Shown here in pieces: positions 45,451-57,429 of a stretch of DNA of 64,000 nucleotides. The translations under genes were made by a program, and so were the position numbers. Origin of the DNA: Rhizomys pruinosus (Eukaryota > Chordata > Mammalia > Rodentia > Spalacidae). The notes under the pieces are model-generated. The model was not told the DNA's origin and did not search any database. It saw nothing but the letters and a program-made list of their open reading frames with translations. Each line of letters begins with the position of its first letter. Position 1 is the stretch's first letter. Location: assembly GCA_009823505.1 (NCBI GenBank), contig VZQC01005560.1:371611-435610 (forward strand). The letters run 5' to 3'.

Positions 45451-46345
45451 TGGACCAAGACACCAGCTTGTAATGGACTTTGCATCAACAAGAAAGAGAC
45501 TTGTGGTGTGAAGTCCCCAAGGCTGGGGCTGCTTGTTACTGCAGCCTGACCTCATCTGGCTGACTGATATACCTGTAACCCAGCAGCCAGCAGCCCAGCC
45601 AGGAGACAAAAAGAAAGGCAGGGTCACCTGAGACTTCTGCTGAGGTTTCTCATTAGCCATTTTTAGATGGCCCTCAGCACAGAGCTGCATCTGAAGTACC
45701 AAACATTACAATCAAGCTCCATTCATCTGCGCTCCAAAGCCGCTCCTGGACTTCCACAGCCCCACCACCCACACACACTGAAAGAGACTGTCTTTGAGGT
45801 CAGAGGCTCACTAGTCTCTGTCAAACAAGTGCTGGCTGGTCCAGGTCTTGCCCCGGCTGGACACACAGACATGGGCCGAAGGATGGAAGCCTGGACATAA
45901 AGCCACAGCAAGCTGTATCTCAGAAGTGCCCTTCCTGGCAGGCCCCAGCCCACAGCCTCCATAAACTCACTGTTTTCCACTCCATCCCCAGTACATAAAT
46001 GGCTAGGTTTGTGAGAAAGGAAATCTACTGCCAATAAACCACCTCATGGCTTTCTGAGCTTGAGTGGCAGGCCACAGTGGGGGTCTCCCTCAGAGAGACA
46101 CAGAGGAGGGCACGCCTGGACACAGGGCACTGTGAGTGGTCAGGCAGCCTTCTCACCCCCCCTTTCTAAGACAGCTGGCCCAATACAAGGACACCCCACT
46201 GCCATCAACCCACCTAGTCTTTAAGTAAGGAGACAGAGACTCTGTGAACCCATGCTTTTCCTTGCTCGTGCAAAGAGGTGCTTGTGTCAGCTGCCTGTGC
46301 TGTGTAACAGGTAAGCACAGACCCCACACCTTCAAACAGCTCCAT
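45451..46345. other. Unique DNA, no supported feature
   Basis: Contains an AT-richer patch (tttctcattagccatttttag, about 45648-45667). No gene is recognised. Confidence 0.45.
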
Positions 46346-46460
46346 TTACATTGGGCTTGATGGTGCTCCCTGTAATCCCAGCACTTGGGAAGCCAAAAGA
46401 ACTGCAAATTTGAAGCCAGCCTGGGCTAAATAATAAGATCCTGTCTGAAAATATAGAATT
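46346..46460 (+). mobile_element. B1 SINE, diverged
   Basis: ggcttgatggtgctccctgt, aatcccagcacttgggaagc, and aagccagcctgggctaaata followed by an AT-rich tail (aaataaataaat). Shorter and more diverged than a typical B1. Confidence 0.82.
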
Positions 46461-46501
46461 AAATAAATAAATCCCTGTTTATGAGCCCACAGTTCTTTCA
46501 G

Positions 46502-46560
46502 AGGCGTGTGTAGCCTTCCTGGGCTCTGGCTCAGTCACATAGATGGAACCCATGGCGCAG
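46502..46560 (+). CDS. Candidate internal exon, 59 bases, unknown gene
   Basis: A good acceptor (cccacagttctttcag) is followed 59 bases later by a consensus donor (gcgcag/gtaagt). One frame is open (GVCSLPGLWLSHIDGTHGA). It sits right after a B1 tail, so the acceptor may be fortuitous. It could equally be a non-coding exon or nothing. I do not recognise the peptide. Confidence 0.15.
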
Positions 46561-46679
46561 GTAAGTTGTCTCCCATCACCTTCTAAGCTCCTTTGGCTAT
46601 GACCGTAGACTGAGGCCACTTTGTTACTGTGTGAACCAGAGCCTCTCCCAGCAGCTCTGGTCCTCACAGAACTATGACT

Positions 46680-47440
46680 AGTTTTTATGTTGCAAGAATC
46701 TCCCTCTGAGCATCCCTCATCCCCCCTCTTGGTGCTCCCATCCTAGGAATTCAGGCAAGATACACTGGGGAGCACAGAAGACAGGCGGGCTCTATTCCCA
46801 GAAAAGTGGAGCACTCTCAAGGGTGAGAGAGGGCAGTGGTCGAATGGAGTCAGTGTGGGGAGAAATAGCCTCAGGGATGGAGGGGACAGTGCTGGAGAGG
46901 CCGCTGAGCCAGCTGACAAGTCTGATATGCTTTATACTGTTTTCTTAAACTCTCTAGACTTAAGGGAGCTGCCAGGTGGGGGGGGCACTTTCGCACCCAG
47001 GTGATTGGCAGGCCCATTTGGATTAACTCTGGAGGGAGAGAACAATGGTCTTTATCAGAAAGCCTCTGCTGGATAGAAATCTTATAATCTCTGGGGCAGT
47101 TTAGAATGTCCTGTCTCTACCCAGGGCCGGAGATTCAACTCAGATTCCAATAATCAAAGTCCTGCGGCTCCTGGTTTTATAAGCCACTCATTATAAGGGA
47201 GGGTCTGTCCTCAGTGACCTTCAAGCCTGCTAATAGCTATCAGAGTAACACAGCCTAACATTGGGGCAAAAGTCCCCAACTCTGGCAGCCCCAACAGGCT
47301 AAGCTTGGTCATCAGCTCAAATAAGCCAATTAAAGAGATGTGGATTGGTGACAGCCAGAGAGAACATTTAGTTAATATACTGGGGAAAGGAACAGAGGGG
47401 TCCAGGGAACCCAAGTCTGTCTTCAGGGCGCTAGCATGAG
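46680..47440. mobile_element. Possible old retroviral/LTR-like insertion
   Basis: AT-richer, non-tandem sequence unlike its neighbours in composition (tctgatatgctttatactg, attaactctggagggagaga, tggttttataagccactcat). I see no coding frame, primer-binding site or paired LTR, so the class is a guess. Confidence 0.2.
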
Positions 47441-47484
47441 GTTTGGTTTAAAGAGAGGAAACACTGGGGAGAAGGCCGGGGGGG

Positions 47485-47660
47485 AGGTAAGCAGCCAAAG
47501 TGTGGACCCAGATCACTTTCAAGATGATTCAAAGAAGTCCGTGTTGTTTGAGGAGGCCAGGGGTAAGCGGCCTGTGTAATTCAGCAATCTGCGCCAAAGT
47601 GTGGACCCAGATCACTGTCGCTGGTTCCAGTTCCACAAGATGATTCAAAGAAGTCCCTTG
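47485..47660. repeat. ~98-bp imperfect tandem duplication
   Basis: The phrase gccaaagtgtggacccagat begins near 47494 and again near 47592, and agatgattcaaagaagtcc follows each, at different spacing. The second copy has an extra gtcgctggttccagttcca piece. Confidence 0.8.
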
Positions 47661-47877
47661 CTGTTTAAGGAAACAGGCTGGTTTCCTTCAGATGATCTGC
47701 CCCAGCATGCAACCCCCCCCCCAGGACTGGTCAATCTTCCTAGGCTTTGATGGTCTGGAATCCAAAGTGAATGCAGGGTTAAGCCTTGAAAGGGGAAGCG
47801 ATGGTTAGTTACACTCTCCTCAGTGGCTCTCATGCCCATGCTGGTCCAAGCAGGAGCCTGAACCAAAGAATCCAAAA

Positions 47878-48128
47878 TGTTGGGCTGGAGAGATGGCCTA
47901 GCGGTTAAGAGCACCGACTGCTCTTGCAGAGGACCCAGGTTCGATCCCCAGCACCCACGTGGTGGCTGAGAACCGTCCGTAACTCCAATTCCAGGAGAAC
48001 TCCAGTTCCAGGGGAATCCGACGCCCTCTTCTGACCTCCGCGGCATTGCACGACACGGGTACACAAACCTACATACAGACAGTACATTCATACACATAAA
48101 ATAAATAAATAAAATAAAATATTAAAAA
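47878..48128 (+). mobile_element. B3-type SINE with 17-bp internal duplication
   Basis: The best-preserved copy: gggctggagagatggc head at 47882, B-box ggttcgatccc, duplicated 17-mer, and an ataaataaataaaat tail. Target-site duplications aaagaatccaaaa at 47865-47877 and 48129-48141 are perfect. Confidence 0.97.
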
Positions 48129-48141
48129 AAAGAATCCAAAA

Positions 48142-48420
48142 CGCAGACAGAGATGCCAGGCTTTTGTCTTGGTTTTCCTGTAGCCCCGTGAGGAGTCAGC
48201 GCAGAACCACAGAAGCTAACTGACCCACAGGAGGGCCTCGCTGCCATCTGCCTGCCTCGTGCACAGGTGAGGAGACAGAAGTCTTGGGACTTCGCCCCCA
48301 CAACTCAGGGAAGCAGTCAAAGCTTGGGTCTCTGGTCTCCCCAGGCCCCAGCAGCACAGTGAGCTCTGTGGGACGGCAACCTAAGAGGACACTGGCCATG
48401 GGAAGTGGCTCTGAATAATG
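48142..48420. other. Unique DNA, no feature seen
   Basis: Single-copy DNA between the SINE and the candidate minus-strand exon. If that exon is real this would be its 3' side; no reverse AATAAA is visible here. Confidence 0.5.
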
Positions 48421-48712
48421 TTACTTGACCTTTTCCCTCTCATCTCTCAAATAAAGCTTGTCAAACTCTTTCAGAGCACTGAGGTGGGTTGGGTCTGGCT
48501 TGGTGTTGGGTGCCAGCACCCTGCCCTGTGGCTCAAGCAGCAGTTCTGTACAGGGCAGGACCAAGGGCTGCAGCTGGCGCAGAGTTGTCCTGTAAACCTG
48601 AGGTGTCACAGGGTGGCTGCTCTCTGGAAAGACAAGTCCAGGCAGGAAAAAAGCTGAGGTGCGGCGCCCACATACTCTGGCCTCAGCCATACTCCCTGCC
48701 CACATCCACAGC
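48421..48712 (-). CDS. Candidate terminal coding exon, unknown gene
   Basis: On the minus strand a strong acceptor (ctttcctctctttcag) is followed by 96 open codons and a TAA. The deduced end is acidic-basic (LKEFDKLYLRDEREKVK), unlike the Pro/Ser/Gly output of random GC-rich frames here. A second good acceptor (ggacttgtctttccag) inside at 48624 would start a shorter, 203-base exon in the same frame. The full open frame extends back to 49056 (211 codons). No polyadenylation signal is visible just downstream, and I cannot link an upstream exon with confidence. I do not recognise the family. Chance frames of this size are expected in 64 kb, so the call is tentative. Confidence 0.3.
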
Positions 48713-50079
48713 CTGAAAGAGAGGAAAGCCGTGCACTGTGTGAAGGTTTGAGGGGTTTCTTCTCGTGTGCACTGCTGGGAACTTGGCCCTGGATGTAGAG
48801 GGGCAGGGAGTACAGGTATGCCTGAGCTGGGTGACTTGCTTGCACATTTGGACGCAGACCTCCGGGGTTGACACTGGGTGCCAAGGACAGCACCCCGGGC
48901 TAGGCCGGGAGGCTTGGGCTCAGGCTGGGCCAGCAGACAAGTACTTCCTGCCTGGTCCTCATTTCTGGCTCTTTCATGGCAGATTTCCGCCTCAATTTCA
49001 GTAATTACTCTCCACTCAGCCTCATTCTCCCCTTCATTCAAGAAGGGGAAAAGCACACCAGAGTCTCTCTGTGGGAGGAAATTCTTTCAGACAGTGCATC
49101 TGTTCCCTGCACAGGGTGGTGGGTGGGGGTAGCATTTCAAAGTCCCACTCTTCTGTCCTTGTCCGTGTGGCCACTGTATTCCACCACACAGATGTCCTTA
49201 TGGCCCCAGACCTCTCTAACCTCAAGGGAGTGTGGGGTGGCAATTACAGGCTGGCATCTCTTCTGGCAGTAGATGGTAAGACAGGTCGGAAAAGTCACAG
49301 GATGGTTGGTCAGAGTCTTTTCCTCCTGAAGCTCCACCCCATCCCACCCCCCCCCCCCGGGGCACCAGAACAGGCCCAGGACTGCGCCATCCCACAGGGT
49401 TGGGATGTGAAGCTGGAGAGAAGCATTCAGTGTTAGACCTAGGGTGTTCATGAGCTCACCTCACGGTGGGGAGACCAGGTTATATACTCACAGGATTAGC
49501 CAGTAGTCACTGGGCACGTGGGTGTGCGTACTGGGGATGAAATGCCCTTGAGGCCTTCAAGAAGTAGACAGTCCAGCAGGAAAAGAAAGCAGAAGTCACA
49601 GCCACACCCCAGGAGAAGGCGGTGTCACAGAACAGAACACCACAGGAGGCAGAGGCAGCAGACTCGGGAAAGCTGTCTGGAGTCGGCAACGTTTAGACAG
49701 ACCAGGAACACCTCGGCATGGACACTCCGGGCATCCCTTGAAGGCACTGTCCCTCCCAAACAGACTCAGACCTCCCAAGACACTGCTCAATGCCAGATCA
49801 CTTAGTATGATTTATTAATCTTCCAGGAGCTTTTCAAGATCTTAATGCAGTGTTTACAATCCATTTAACCAAGAACAAAAACCCCAACACCAGCAATGGT
49901 GAAGGTGGATCACGGGCACCGGGCCTTCAGGCCCTGGCTGGAGCTCGCCCACCATGACCTTTTCTCATGTTTCCTCCCTCCATTTGGACAAGTGCCCGGT
50001 TCATCTACTGTGGGCTGGGCGTGGGAGGAGAGACACAAAGGCCCCCTGCACATCTGTGTTTAGAATACAAGGGGGAGGA
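48713..50079. other. Unique DNA, no supported gene
   Basis: GC-rich to about 49790 with a C run (49348-49360), then AT-richer (ttagtatgatttattaatc, 49802 on). No array or recent transposon. Confidence 0.45.
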
Positions 50080-50300
50080 TCAAGGTAATTAATTGTTTTT
50101 AGCTTTAAAAAAATTTTTTTTTAGTTTGCCAACAGTCCCACATGCCTGTGTGAATTCTATCTGCTTATGTAAATAACACTAACGGTGATAACATTAATTA
50201 GCAGAATAAAACTTGAGCTCATCCGGCTGCAGATAGCAGGTAGTTGGGGAGAGGATTAATTTCTATTTTAATTAGAAATGTGTGATTTTTCAGCACCTTG
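50080..50300. promoter_or_regulatory. AT-rich homeodomain-site island, candidate conserved element
   Basis: TAATTAATT at 50086-50094, attaattagcag near 50193, gaggattaatttc near 50251 and tttaattagaaat near 50266 cluster in 200 bases of AT-rich, non-repeat DNA between GC-rich flanks. Multiple TAATTA cores are typical of developmental enhancers. Inference only. Confidence 0.35.
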
Positions 50301-50584
50301 GCCTCCAGCATGGAACAGTGTCCATGCCCATTGACAAACTCTGGTTCCTTCCAAATGTGGTGGCTGTGGAAGGGCACTGGGGACATCCGCCCCTGAAGGG
50401 GACCGCCGACAACAGAGGAGGGACAGGAGAAAGGCAGTGTGATCTATAGAGCCCCAAGCCAGCCCAGCCCTTCCAGGGTCTGTCTGGCCTCTTCTATCTG
50501 CAGCTATCTGTAGCAGCTTTGAGGGCTGAGGTGAAGCTGTCCCCATGATGCTGTGATGGAGAAGCTGCAGGAGGGGAGGGATAC

Positions 50585-50589
<5 letters not shown>

Positions 50590-50646
<57 letters not shown>

Positions 50647-50674
50647 GGCACATGCACACGCACACGCACACACT
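50590..50674. repeat. (CT)n-(CA)n compound microsatellite
   Basis: About 25 CT dinucleotides followed by CA/CG-CA repeats. A homopurine-homopyrimidine part (H-DNA prone) abuts an alternating part (Z-DNA prone). Confidence 0.96.
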
Positions 50675-50761
50675 ATAGTCCTTCAGACTGGAGCTGGATT
50701 TTGCAGCTTTAAGGAAATGACAGGCAGTTGAAGCCATCAGACCTCCACCTCTGGCATTTGT

Positions 50762-51014
50762 TTGTTTGGGTTTTTTTGTTGTTGTTTTTTTTTTTGTATG
50801 TGTATGAATGTACTGTCTGCATGTAGGTCTGTGCACCCATGTCGTGCAATGCCTCGGAGGTCAGAAGAGGGTCTCAGATTCCCCTGGAACTGGAGTTCTC
50901 CTAGAATTGGAGTTACAGATGGTTCTTAGCTGCCATGTGGGTGCTGGGGATCGAACCCGGGTCCTCTGCAAGACCGGTAGGTGCTCTTAACTGCTAGGCC
51001 ATCCCTCCAGCCCA
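50762..51014 (-). mobile_element. B3-type SINE with 17-bp internal duplication
   Basis: Reverse copy with perfect 16-base target-site duplications cacctctggcatttgt at 50746-50761 and 51015-51030. Its reversed A-tail has grown into a mixed T/TTG run (50765-50796). Confidence 0.96.
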
Positions 51015-51030
51015 CACCTCTGGCATTTGT

Positions 51031-53387
51031 AACGGAGGAGTCTGGCACACCGTATGGGGATGGGATCTGCCACTCACAGACCAAAGGAGACCTAGGCACC
51101 ACATGACCAGAAGTGGGTCCTAAAGTGTGCTTGCTGCTCTACTCCAGTGCAGAAGGATGGACAGGACTGTTTGCTGAGGCCCGGGTGCCCATCAGGACAC
51201 TCCCTGGAGTCTGTCATCCTCCCCACGCACCAATGAGTCTCCAATGGTGCAGGCAGCCACAAGCCACTGGGAAGTATTCCAGGGAGTGCAGGGCCCAGGC
51301 AGACCCTCTGATCATTGTCCCTCACAAGGAGAGCAAGGCATTCTGGGCCTGTTACTGAGCAGGCTTTTGCTTCCTTGTGCAGAACATGAAACAGGGTGCC
51401 TCAGACTGTCATTGCTGATCAAGATGGCTCCATGTGCCTGGCTCCTGGGAGGAGGTCAGTCCAGGCGATCCATAGTTTCCTCCTCCAGGGCTCTCTCACA
51501 CACAGCTCCTGTCAGACAAGGGACAGCCTTGATCCCTTCTGCTGGGCACTTCAGGAAACTTTCACTGGTGAGCCCTCTCAACTCCTGCAGCCCTCACAGG
51601 AACCTCGCAATCCATCTGGGATCAGAGAACACCCACTACTTCCATAGGACACTCTGCTCTAACACCTTCTGGGGCTCCCTACCACCCCAATAGGAAGGCT
51701 GCAGATGTATGAAACAGCCTCCTTCAGAGAGGCCACCCAGGACATGGCAGAGAGTGAGTTTCCCCACATCTGTATGTGAGAGGTGGAACTGTGTGTGGTG
51801 GCGGTCTGTGGAGTGGGACCCTGTTTGCTAACCAGCCCACCAGAGCTAAGATTCTCAGCCAGTATCTGAGCCCCTCATGTGGGTGGCCCTGCACCAGATT
51901 CCAGGATGTGTACAAATGAGAACTCCTTCCTGGGCATCTGGTATGGAGCAGGGAAGAGTGGCAGATGGATTATGCTAGGCTCACAGACCATGGGACAGCT
52001 GCAAGGGGACCCAGCCACTTGGCCAAGGAATTGGGACCCCCACACCCCCTCCCTGGAGTTCCTGGGCACACCCCACCCAGAGCCACTCGGCAGCTGGGTT
52101 GTGACCTCAGACACACTCGCTCTCCACTCCTGGCCTCAGTTTCCCCATTTTGTGAAGTGCACTTTGGTGCCTCTGTGTCTTCAGCTCCCAGCCTACCCTG
52201 GCCAAATAACTCCTGAGCCCTAGCAGTTTCTGGGACTCAACCTCTGTTTTCAGGCAACCCATAGGACCCCAAAAGGTCTTCAGTTGTGTCTAGGAGGGAG
52301 CCATCCAGGCCTAGGAGCCACGGACTAAACCCTCACTGGGGACAAGGCAGAGCCCCTCGGTGACTGGTCACCACCAGTTACTTCCCTCAGGACTATCAGA
52401 CCTGGAGCTGGCTGGTTCAGGCAGGACATCAAAGGAGGAAGTGAAACCCACTGTCCCCAACCGACCCTGGAGGAGAAAAAGCAGAGCAGGGCATGACTGC
52501 GAGGGGCAGCCTTGCTGCCCGCAGCGGCTCCCCGTGGCTTCTCCCCAGCCTAGCACAGCACCTGGCAGAAGGCAGGAGCACTGTCCTCGCACAGTGGGAG
52601 AACAAGAAGCCTCTGCTATAGTTCCAACCCTCCCCATCGTCTAATTAGGTTCTGATGAGGAGGTTCATGGGTACCACAGGTGGTTATGGGGGTAAATGGG
52701 AGGGAAGACTTCCCAATCCCCAAGAGGGTTCCCAGAGGCACCCCAGAGGGGGTGACTGATAAAAGCCCATAGTGGGCCTCAACCCAGCTAAGATCACATA
52801 GGGATTGACCACCTTAGCCTTGTACCTTGAGCCCAACCAGAACATCAACCTCCAACACAGGGCCTGAGGTTCAGAAGAGGGTAATTCACTGCTGGTTCCC
52901 TGGGTCCAGCCTCACATGGTGCCCAGACATGCTCACCACGATAATGAATAAGCAGGACACTTGCTTGTGTCAGGCCCTTCTTGCCCCCAGATGGTTGGCC
53001 TCCTTTCATATAAGATAGAGGCTATGAACCCCCCATTCCACAGATGGGGAAACTGAGTCACTGAGACACTGGCTGCCCAAGCAGCCTGGCTCCATGTCAA
53101 ACCATCTGTGCTTGGAGAGGACAGGAAGAGAGAGAGAGAGAAAGGAGGTGGGGGGCACAGCCTCCTTGCTGCCTATTCATGCCTACCCTCTGGGCTGAGA
53201 AGCTAGGCAGCACCCTGTGTGGGCCACTGAGCGCCAAAATACCCTGTGGGAGATGCTCATTAACTACAACCCCTCTGTTCACAGACAAGGAAGCTGAGAG
53301 CCAGAAATGGACCTAACACAGCCGTTAAGTAGCCACTGTGCCAAGCCAAATACAGGTGAAATTTCAACTCCCTGCAAGGTAACCGAT
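51031..53387. other. Unique DNA with MIR remnants
   Basis: MIR pieces at about 52090-52165 (+; gtgacctcagacacactcgc, then ggcctcagtttccccatttt), 53030-53095 (-; cagatggggaaactgagtca) and 53270-53350 (-; cacagacaaggaagctgaga). No gene is supported. Confidence 0.5.
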
Positions 53388-53432
53388 GAGTGAATGAATG
53401 AATGAATGAATGAATGAATGAATGAATGAATC
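53388..53432. repeat. (GAAT)n microsatellite
   Basis: About 11 perfect tgaa repeats. Confidence 0.97.
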
Positions 53433-55319
53433 TACCTCCCACCCCAAGGGCAGTGGCCCCCTCATGACTTCAGGCAGCCCAGTCCTACTCTGCCCCAACC
53501 TCAGTGGACCTGGTAGAACTTGTAGCTGCCAGGCAGGTCTTTTGGAGCCCTCTGGGGACACAGGGCCTCCAGCCAGTACAGGGTAGGTCTAGCCTCAGGC
53601 CCCATCCTTCCTCCCACTGAGTCAGCGCCATGTACCTCAGTGCCCAGGCCCACAGCGCCCAGGCCTGCAGCTACAGAACAGAACTCCAGCAGACAGCGGA
53701 GCCCCTCCCACCACTGGCTGTCTGCTGTCTGCCGCCCCCTTGAGGCAGCATCTGTTCCCAGCAGGAGTGGACCTGGCATCCAGCTGCTCTTTTTGTTCTA
53801 GTCAGGAGTCAGGAAGCTATGTCTAGACAGCTCCAGGCACCCAGGATGAACCCTGCCCTCCCCTGCCCTCCCCTGCCCTGCCCCATCCCGGCAGAAGGAA
53901 AGAGCACCCCCAAAGTCATGTTTCAGTCCCAAAGCCATATTGAATCCCTCCCAGGCAGGGGAAGCTGCTGAGACAACAGAAAGGTTACCAGATCATTCTG
54001 CAGCTCAGGAGAAGGGCAGCGACAAGAACCCAGAGACCATCAGCCTCCACGTGCTCTCCCCGCCCCCAACCTTCCTATGTCCATCCAGCCTGGCCTTCCT
54101 CCAACACTGTGTGAGACACACAATGACAGCCAGGCCCCCAGCCCCAGACGGGTGTCACTCGAGAAGTCTCTGTAGAGGCCTGAGCTGCTGGGGAAGGGAA
54201 CTGGGCACTTGTGTGACCCTGGGGGAGTCAGACCCCCCAGAGGTTCAGCTTCTGCTACAAAACAGAGGGGGGGCTCTTTCATGAGATTGTCAGGATGATT
54301 ATCACTCCCAGCAGGCACTGGTGCCCAGCGCTCTGCACACACTCAGAGAAAACCTTCTGGCAGTTACAACAGTAGAAGCCCAGCACCACAGGCTAGAGGG
54401 GCTGTGAGCAGGTCTCTTGGGCACAGAGTACCCCTCCTATTGTGTCAGGACTCACTCAGGAAGGCTAGTGACAGTGGCAGAGCCAGGGCAAAGGCAGTGT
54501 GCAGGATGTCCCAGGGCTCCCAGGAAAAGACCACCAGTTAAGCTTGTCACTCAAACACGGACACAAGAGCTCCCCAAGGACCCCTGCCCTTGTGAGGTAC
54601 AGCAGGCATCTCGTGCTTCTGGAAGCTTCATGGACACCGGAAGTGTCCATGCATTAGATCTGTTAGTGTGAGAGGAATCATCAAAGAGTGGACTAGCCAG
54701 GATCTGCCGTGAGACTGAAAAATTCCTTACAGATCTAGGCTCAAGGTCAAGACTTCGTAAGACTATTTTCCAAGCACCTTCAAAAGCAGCTGTAAGTAAA
54801 ATGGACTGCTTTTTGGTTCTCGGGATGTTTGCAGGTGTGTGGGGCTGAGGACTACTACCTGCCTGAGGCACTGCTTGGGGCCACTGCTTTGATCCCCCTC
54901 CTTCCTTGAGAACCTCCCCTCCCCTTGCTCCTGCATGGTCCAGTCCCAGTCAGAGCCAACAGACAAATGAGCGCTGTTATCAAATGGTTTTGACCTTGCA
55001 ATGTTCCATGAATCCCATTTTGATAAGTGCCCCCCTTGGGATGTCAGCTATAGGGAGGAAATCTTGGCTTTGTTCCACTCCTCCACGATGCCTAGAACAC
55101 GCGGGGACTGGGGCACATCCTTACCCCACTTCACACGTGTGGAAGTGAAGCCCAAAGATGCCAAGGGCAGGACCAAGGTCCAGCCTGGGAGCCCCAACTA
55201 TTCTCTGTGCCCAGGCACTGCCTCCATGCTGCCCCATTCTCTCAGTGCCGTCACATCTTCTGAGTGTCAGCCCTAAACACCCCTACTCCACCTCTGCTGT
55301 CTCTCCATACAGAAGCATG
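53433..55319. other. Unique DNA with MIR and short CCTGCCCTC repeat
   Basis: A 10-base repeat (cctgccctcc) is at 53850-53890. A sense MIR (cacttgtgtgaccctggggg, then atgagattgtcaggatgatt) spans about 54205-54320. Near 54975-55030 an inverted pair ttatcaaa / tttgataa lies in an AT-richer patch. No gene is supported; a minus-strand frame at 53501-53779 lacks a good donor. Confidence 0.45.
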
Positions 55320-55575
55320 GACTGGACATGCATGCACACATACGCTAATACACACACATTAATATATATACAAACATACACACACAAACATACACATTAA
55401 TACACATGTTAATATATCCACACATTAATATGTACACATCAGACACACAGACACACGCTTTAATATACATACACGTGTGCATGCATTATTAATAGACACG
55501 TTAATCTGCACACGCATTAATGCACACAATATATACATGCATTACTGTGCACAAACAATACACACACAGTCACAG
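55320..55575. repeat. Degenerate ACACATTAATA-type repeat
   Basis: Irregular CA- and TTAATA-containing DNA (cacacattaatatatataca, acacattaatatgtacac, gcacacgcattaatgcacac). Many attaat phrases spaced 10-25 bases apart. Confidence 0.85.
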
Positions 55576-57429
55576 GGACAGCACCTCCTTCCCAGTGTGT
55601 CCCCAGCTCTGGACTGGCAGACTCATCACAGATGTCAGGAATCTCCACAGCATGCTTGAGTCCACTTCCAGGAAGAACATAGCCAAGAAGTTTGGGCTCC
55701 CAGAGTTCTCTGGGGGCCAGGTGGGGACACGCCCAGAGATGAAGGATTCTAATGACCACCATCTAAACCTCACCTGGACCTCAATCCAACCGCTTCTGCA
55801 GGAAAGACACCAGCCTACAGACACGCATTGAGCACTTGATGCCCACATGGGCAGAGACAGAGGGGAAGAGCACATAGTCCTCCCGAGTCTGCTGAAGCAA
55901 CCGTGGCTGGGTTATGGAGGTCTAGGCATGGCAGAACCAATGTCAGAAGCCAGGGACAAATCAGAAATGTCCACTCCAGGAAGGCCCTGGAGGCGAGTGG
56001 GAGCTCTTACGACGGACCACGAGCCAGGAGGGGAGGTGGCCCCGCACTGCCAACCTAGGCACCGGCCCTAGAAGGCAGATCTGAGGTGGACCCAGGTGAG
56101 GCCTTCACAGCAGCAGAACCACAATCAGATCCATAATTGGGAAAGACCCTGCCCCAGCTTCGGGCAGCAGGACACCTTTACACACAGACACGAGACCTGT
56201 GTAGGAGATCCGGTACTTCAAAGACAACAGCCAACAGCCAAGAGAGGCACCACAAAGCTGCCAGGCCTATGACGAAGCAGGGGAGGTGAGGAGGTGATGA
56301 GCTCGTGAACCCCAGAGGAAGGGTCTTCACACTGAGGACTGTGGCTGGGGAAAGGAGAAGACCAAGCACCTCATGAAGTAGTGGGGATTCAGACAGCATG
56401 CCCCATGCTAACCAAGAAAACTAAGGCAGCTGAAGGCCAGAGCTTCTCCCTGGCACAGGGCGGGCAGCACCCTACTCAGAGACAGAGAAGGGCAGATATG
56501 GAGGACACAGAGCACGAGGGAAGAAACTGCTGGGACTGAGGAGCTGGAAATGAACTGTCATGTTGCACAAGCCAGAGAGGGCTCTTGTGCGACAGCAGGG
56601 GCAGAGGTCTGCGCGAGTCGTGTGCTCCTCCTGCCTCTCTGCTTCTTCCTTCCTCCATTTCAAAATGTCCCTCCTAGGATCATTAAATGTCAGCACTGGA
56701 GGAGGGACTCAGGCTGTGCAGAGGGCAGGACATGTGAGTCACCTCAGTCAGGATCCAGGAGTGACTTTGGTACCTAGGTCGAAGGAAGGGCATTTGTGCC
56801 CAGGGGACACAGATAGGATGGCCCTCCTAACATCTGTTTGTGGGTCTAACCTGGGGTCAGGAGCAATCGAATGAAAGGGTGGGGTGCTCCTGGCTGAGAA
56901 TCTAGAAGTGGGAGAGGGTAGGATGGAGTTAACTCCCACCTCCCAAACCTTCCATGGAAGTTGGGGCCAGGCCCCCCCATGAACCCCAGAATCTTCAGGA
57001 TCCTGGCTGCCAGGGTATAAAATCAGCATTCCAGGAAAATGACCAAGGAGCCACCATTCTCTCATGCACTCATTCAGCAAACACGAACAGATGTAGAGGC
57101 CAAGCACCGCTTTGGAAGAAGGCTCCCTGGAGGTAGGAGACAGGAGAAGGTCAAGGAGGCTGGAGAGGACCTCAGAGGCCGGATTAGCAGTTGGCTCCTC
57201 CAGACTTCAAGACCCACTGAAGGTTTGTGAACAAAGAAGAAGCCACAGCAGCTTCACACGTGGAGCGACCACGGCTTTGGGCTGTGAAATGAGAAGACGC
57301 AGTGACAGGCCAGCACCGCGGGAAGACGGCTGGGCAGGCCGCCCAGGAGGCGGCTCTGCTGTGCCCTGCTGGCTTGGGAGCCTGGAGAGGACAGAGGGAG
57401 CTCAGGAAAACCCCTGGGCCTCCAGCTGA
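55576..57429. other. Unique DNA, no supported gene
   Basis: GC-rich single-copy sequence, no recent transposon or array. Open frames up to about 119 codons have no distinguishing context. Confidence 0.45.

Noticed and set aside
47882..48000. tRNA gene from A-box and B-box sequence
   Set aside because: The boxes belong to the tRNA-derived head of a B3 SINE with tail and target-site duplications; no cloverleaf 3' half. Applies to the other SINEs too.
53501..53779. 92-codon minus frame as a coding exon
   Set aside because: The only donor candidates are weak (cag/gtccac, gag/gttggg), and a 35-base micro-exon reading inside competes with it.
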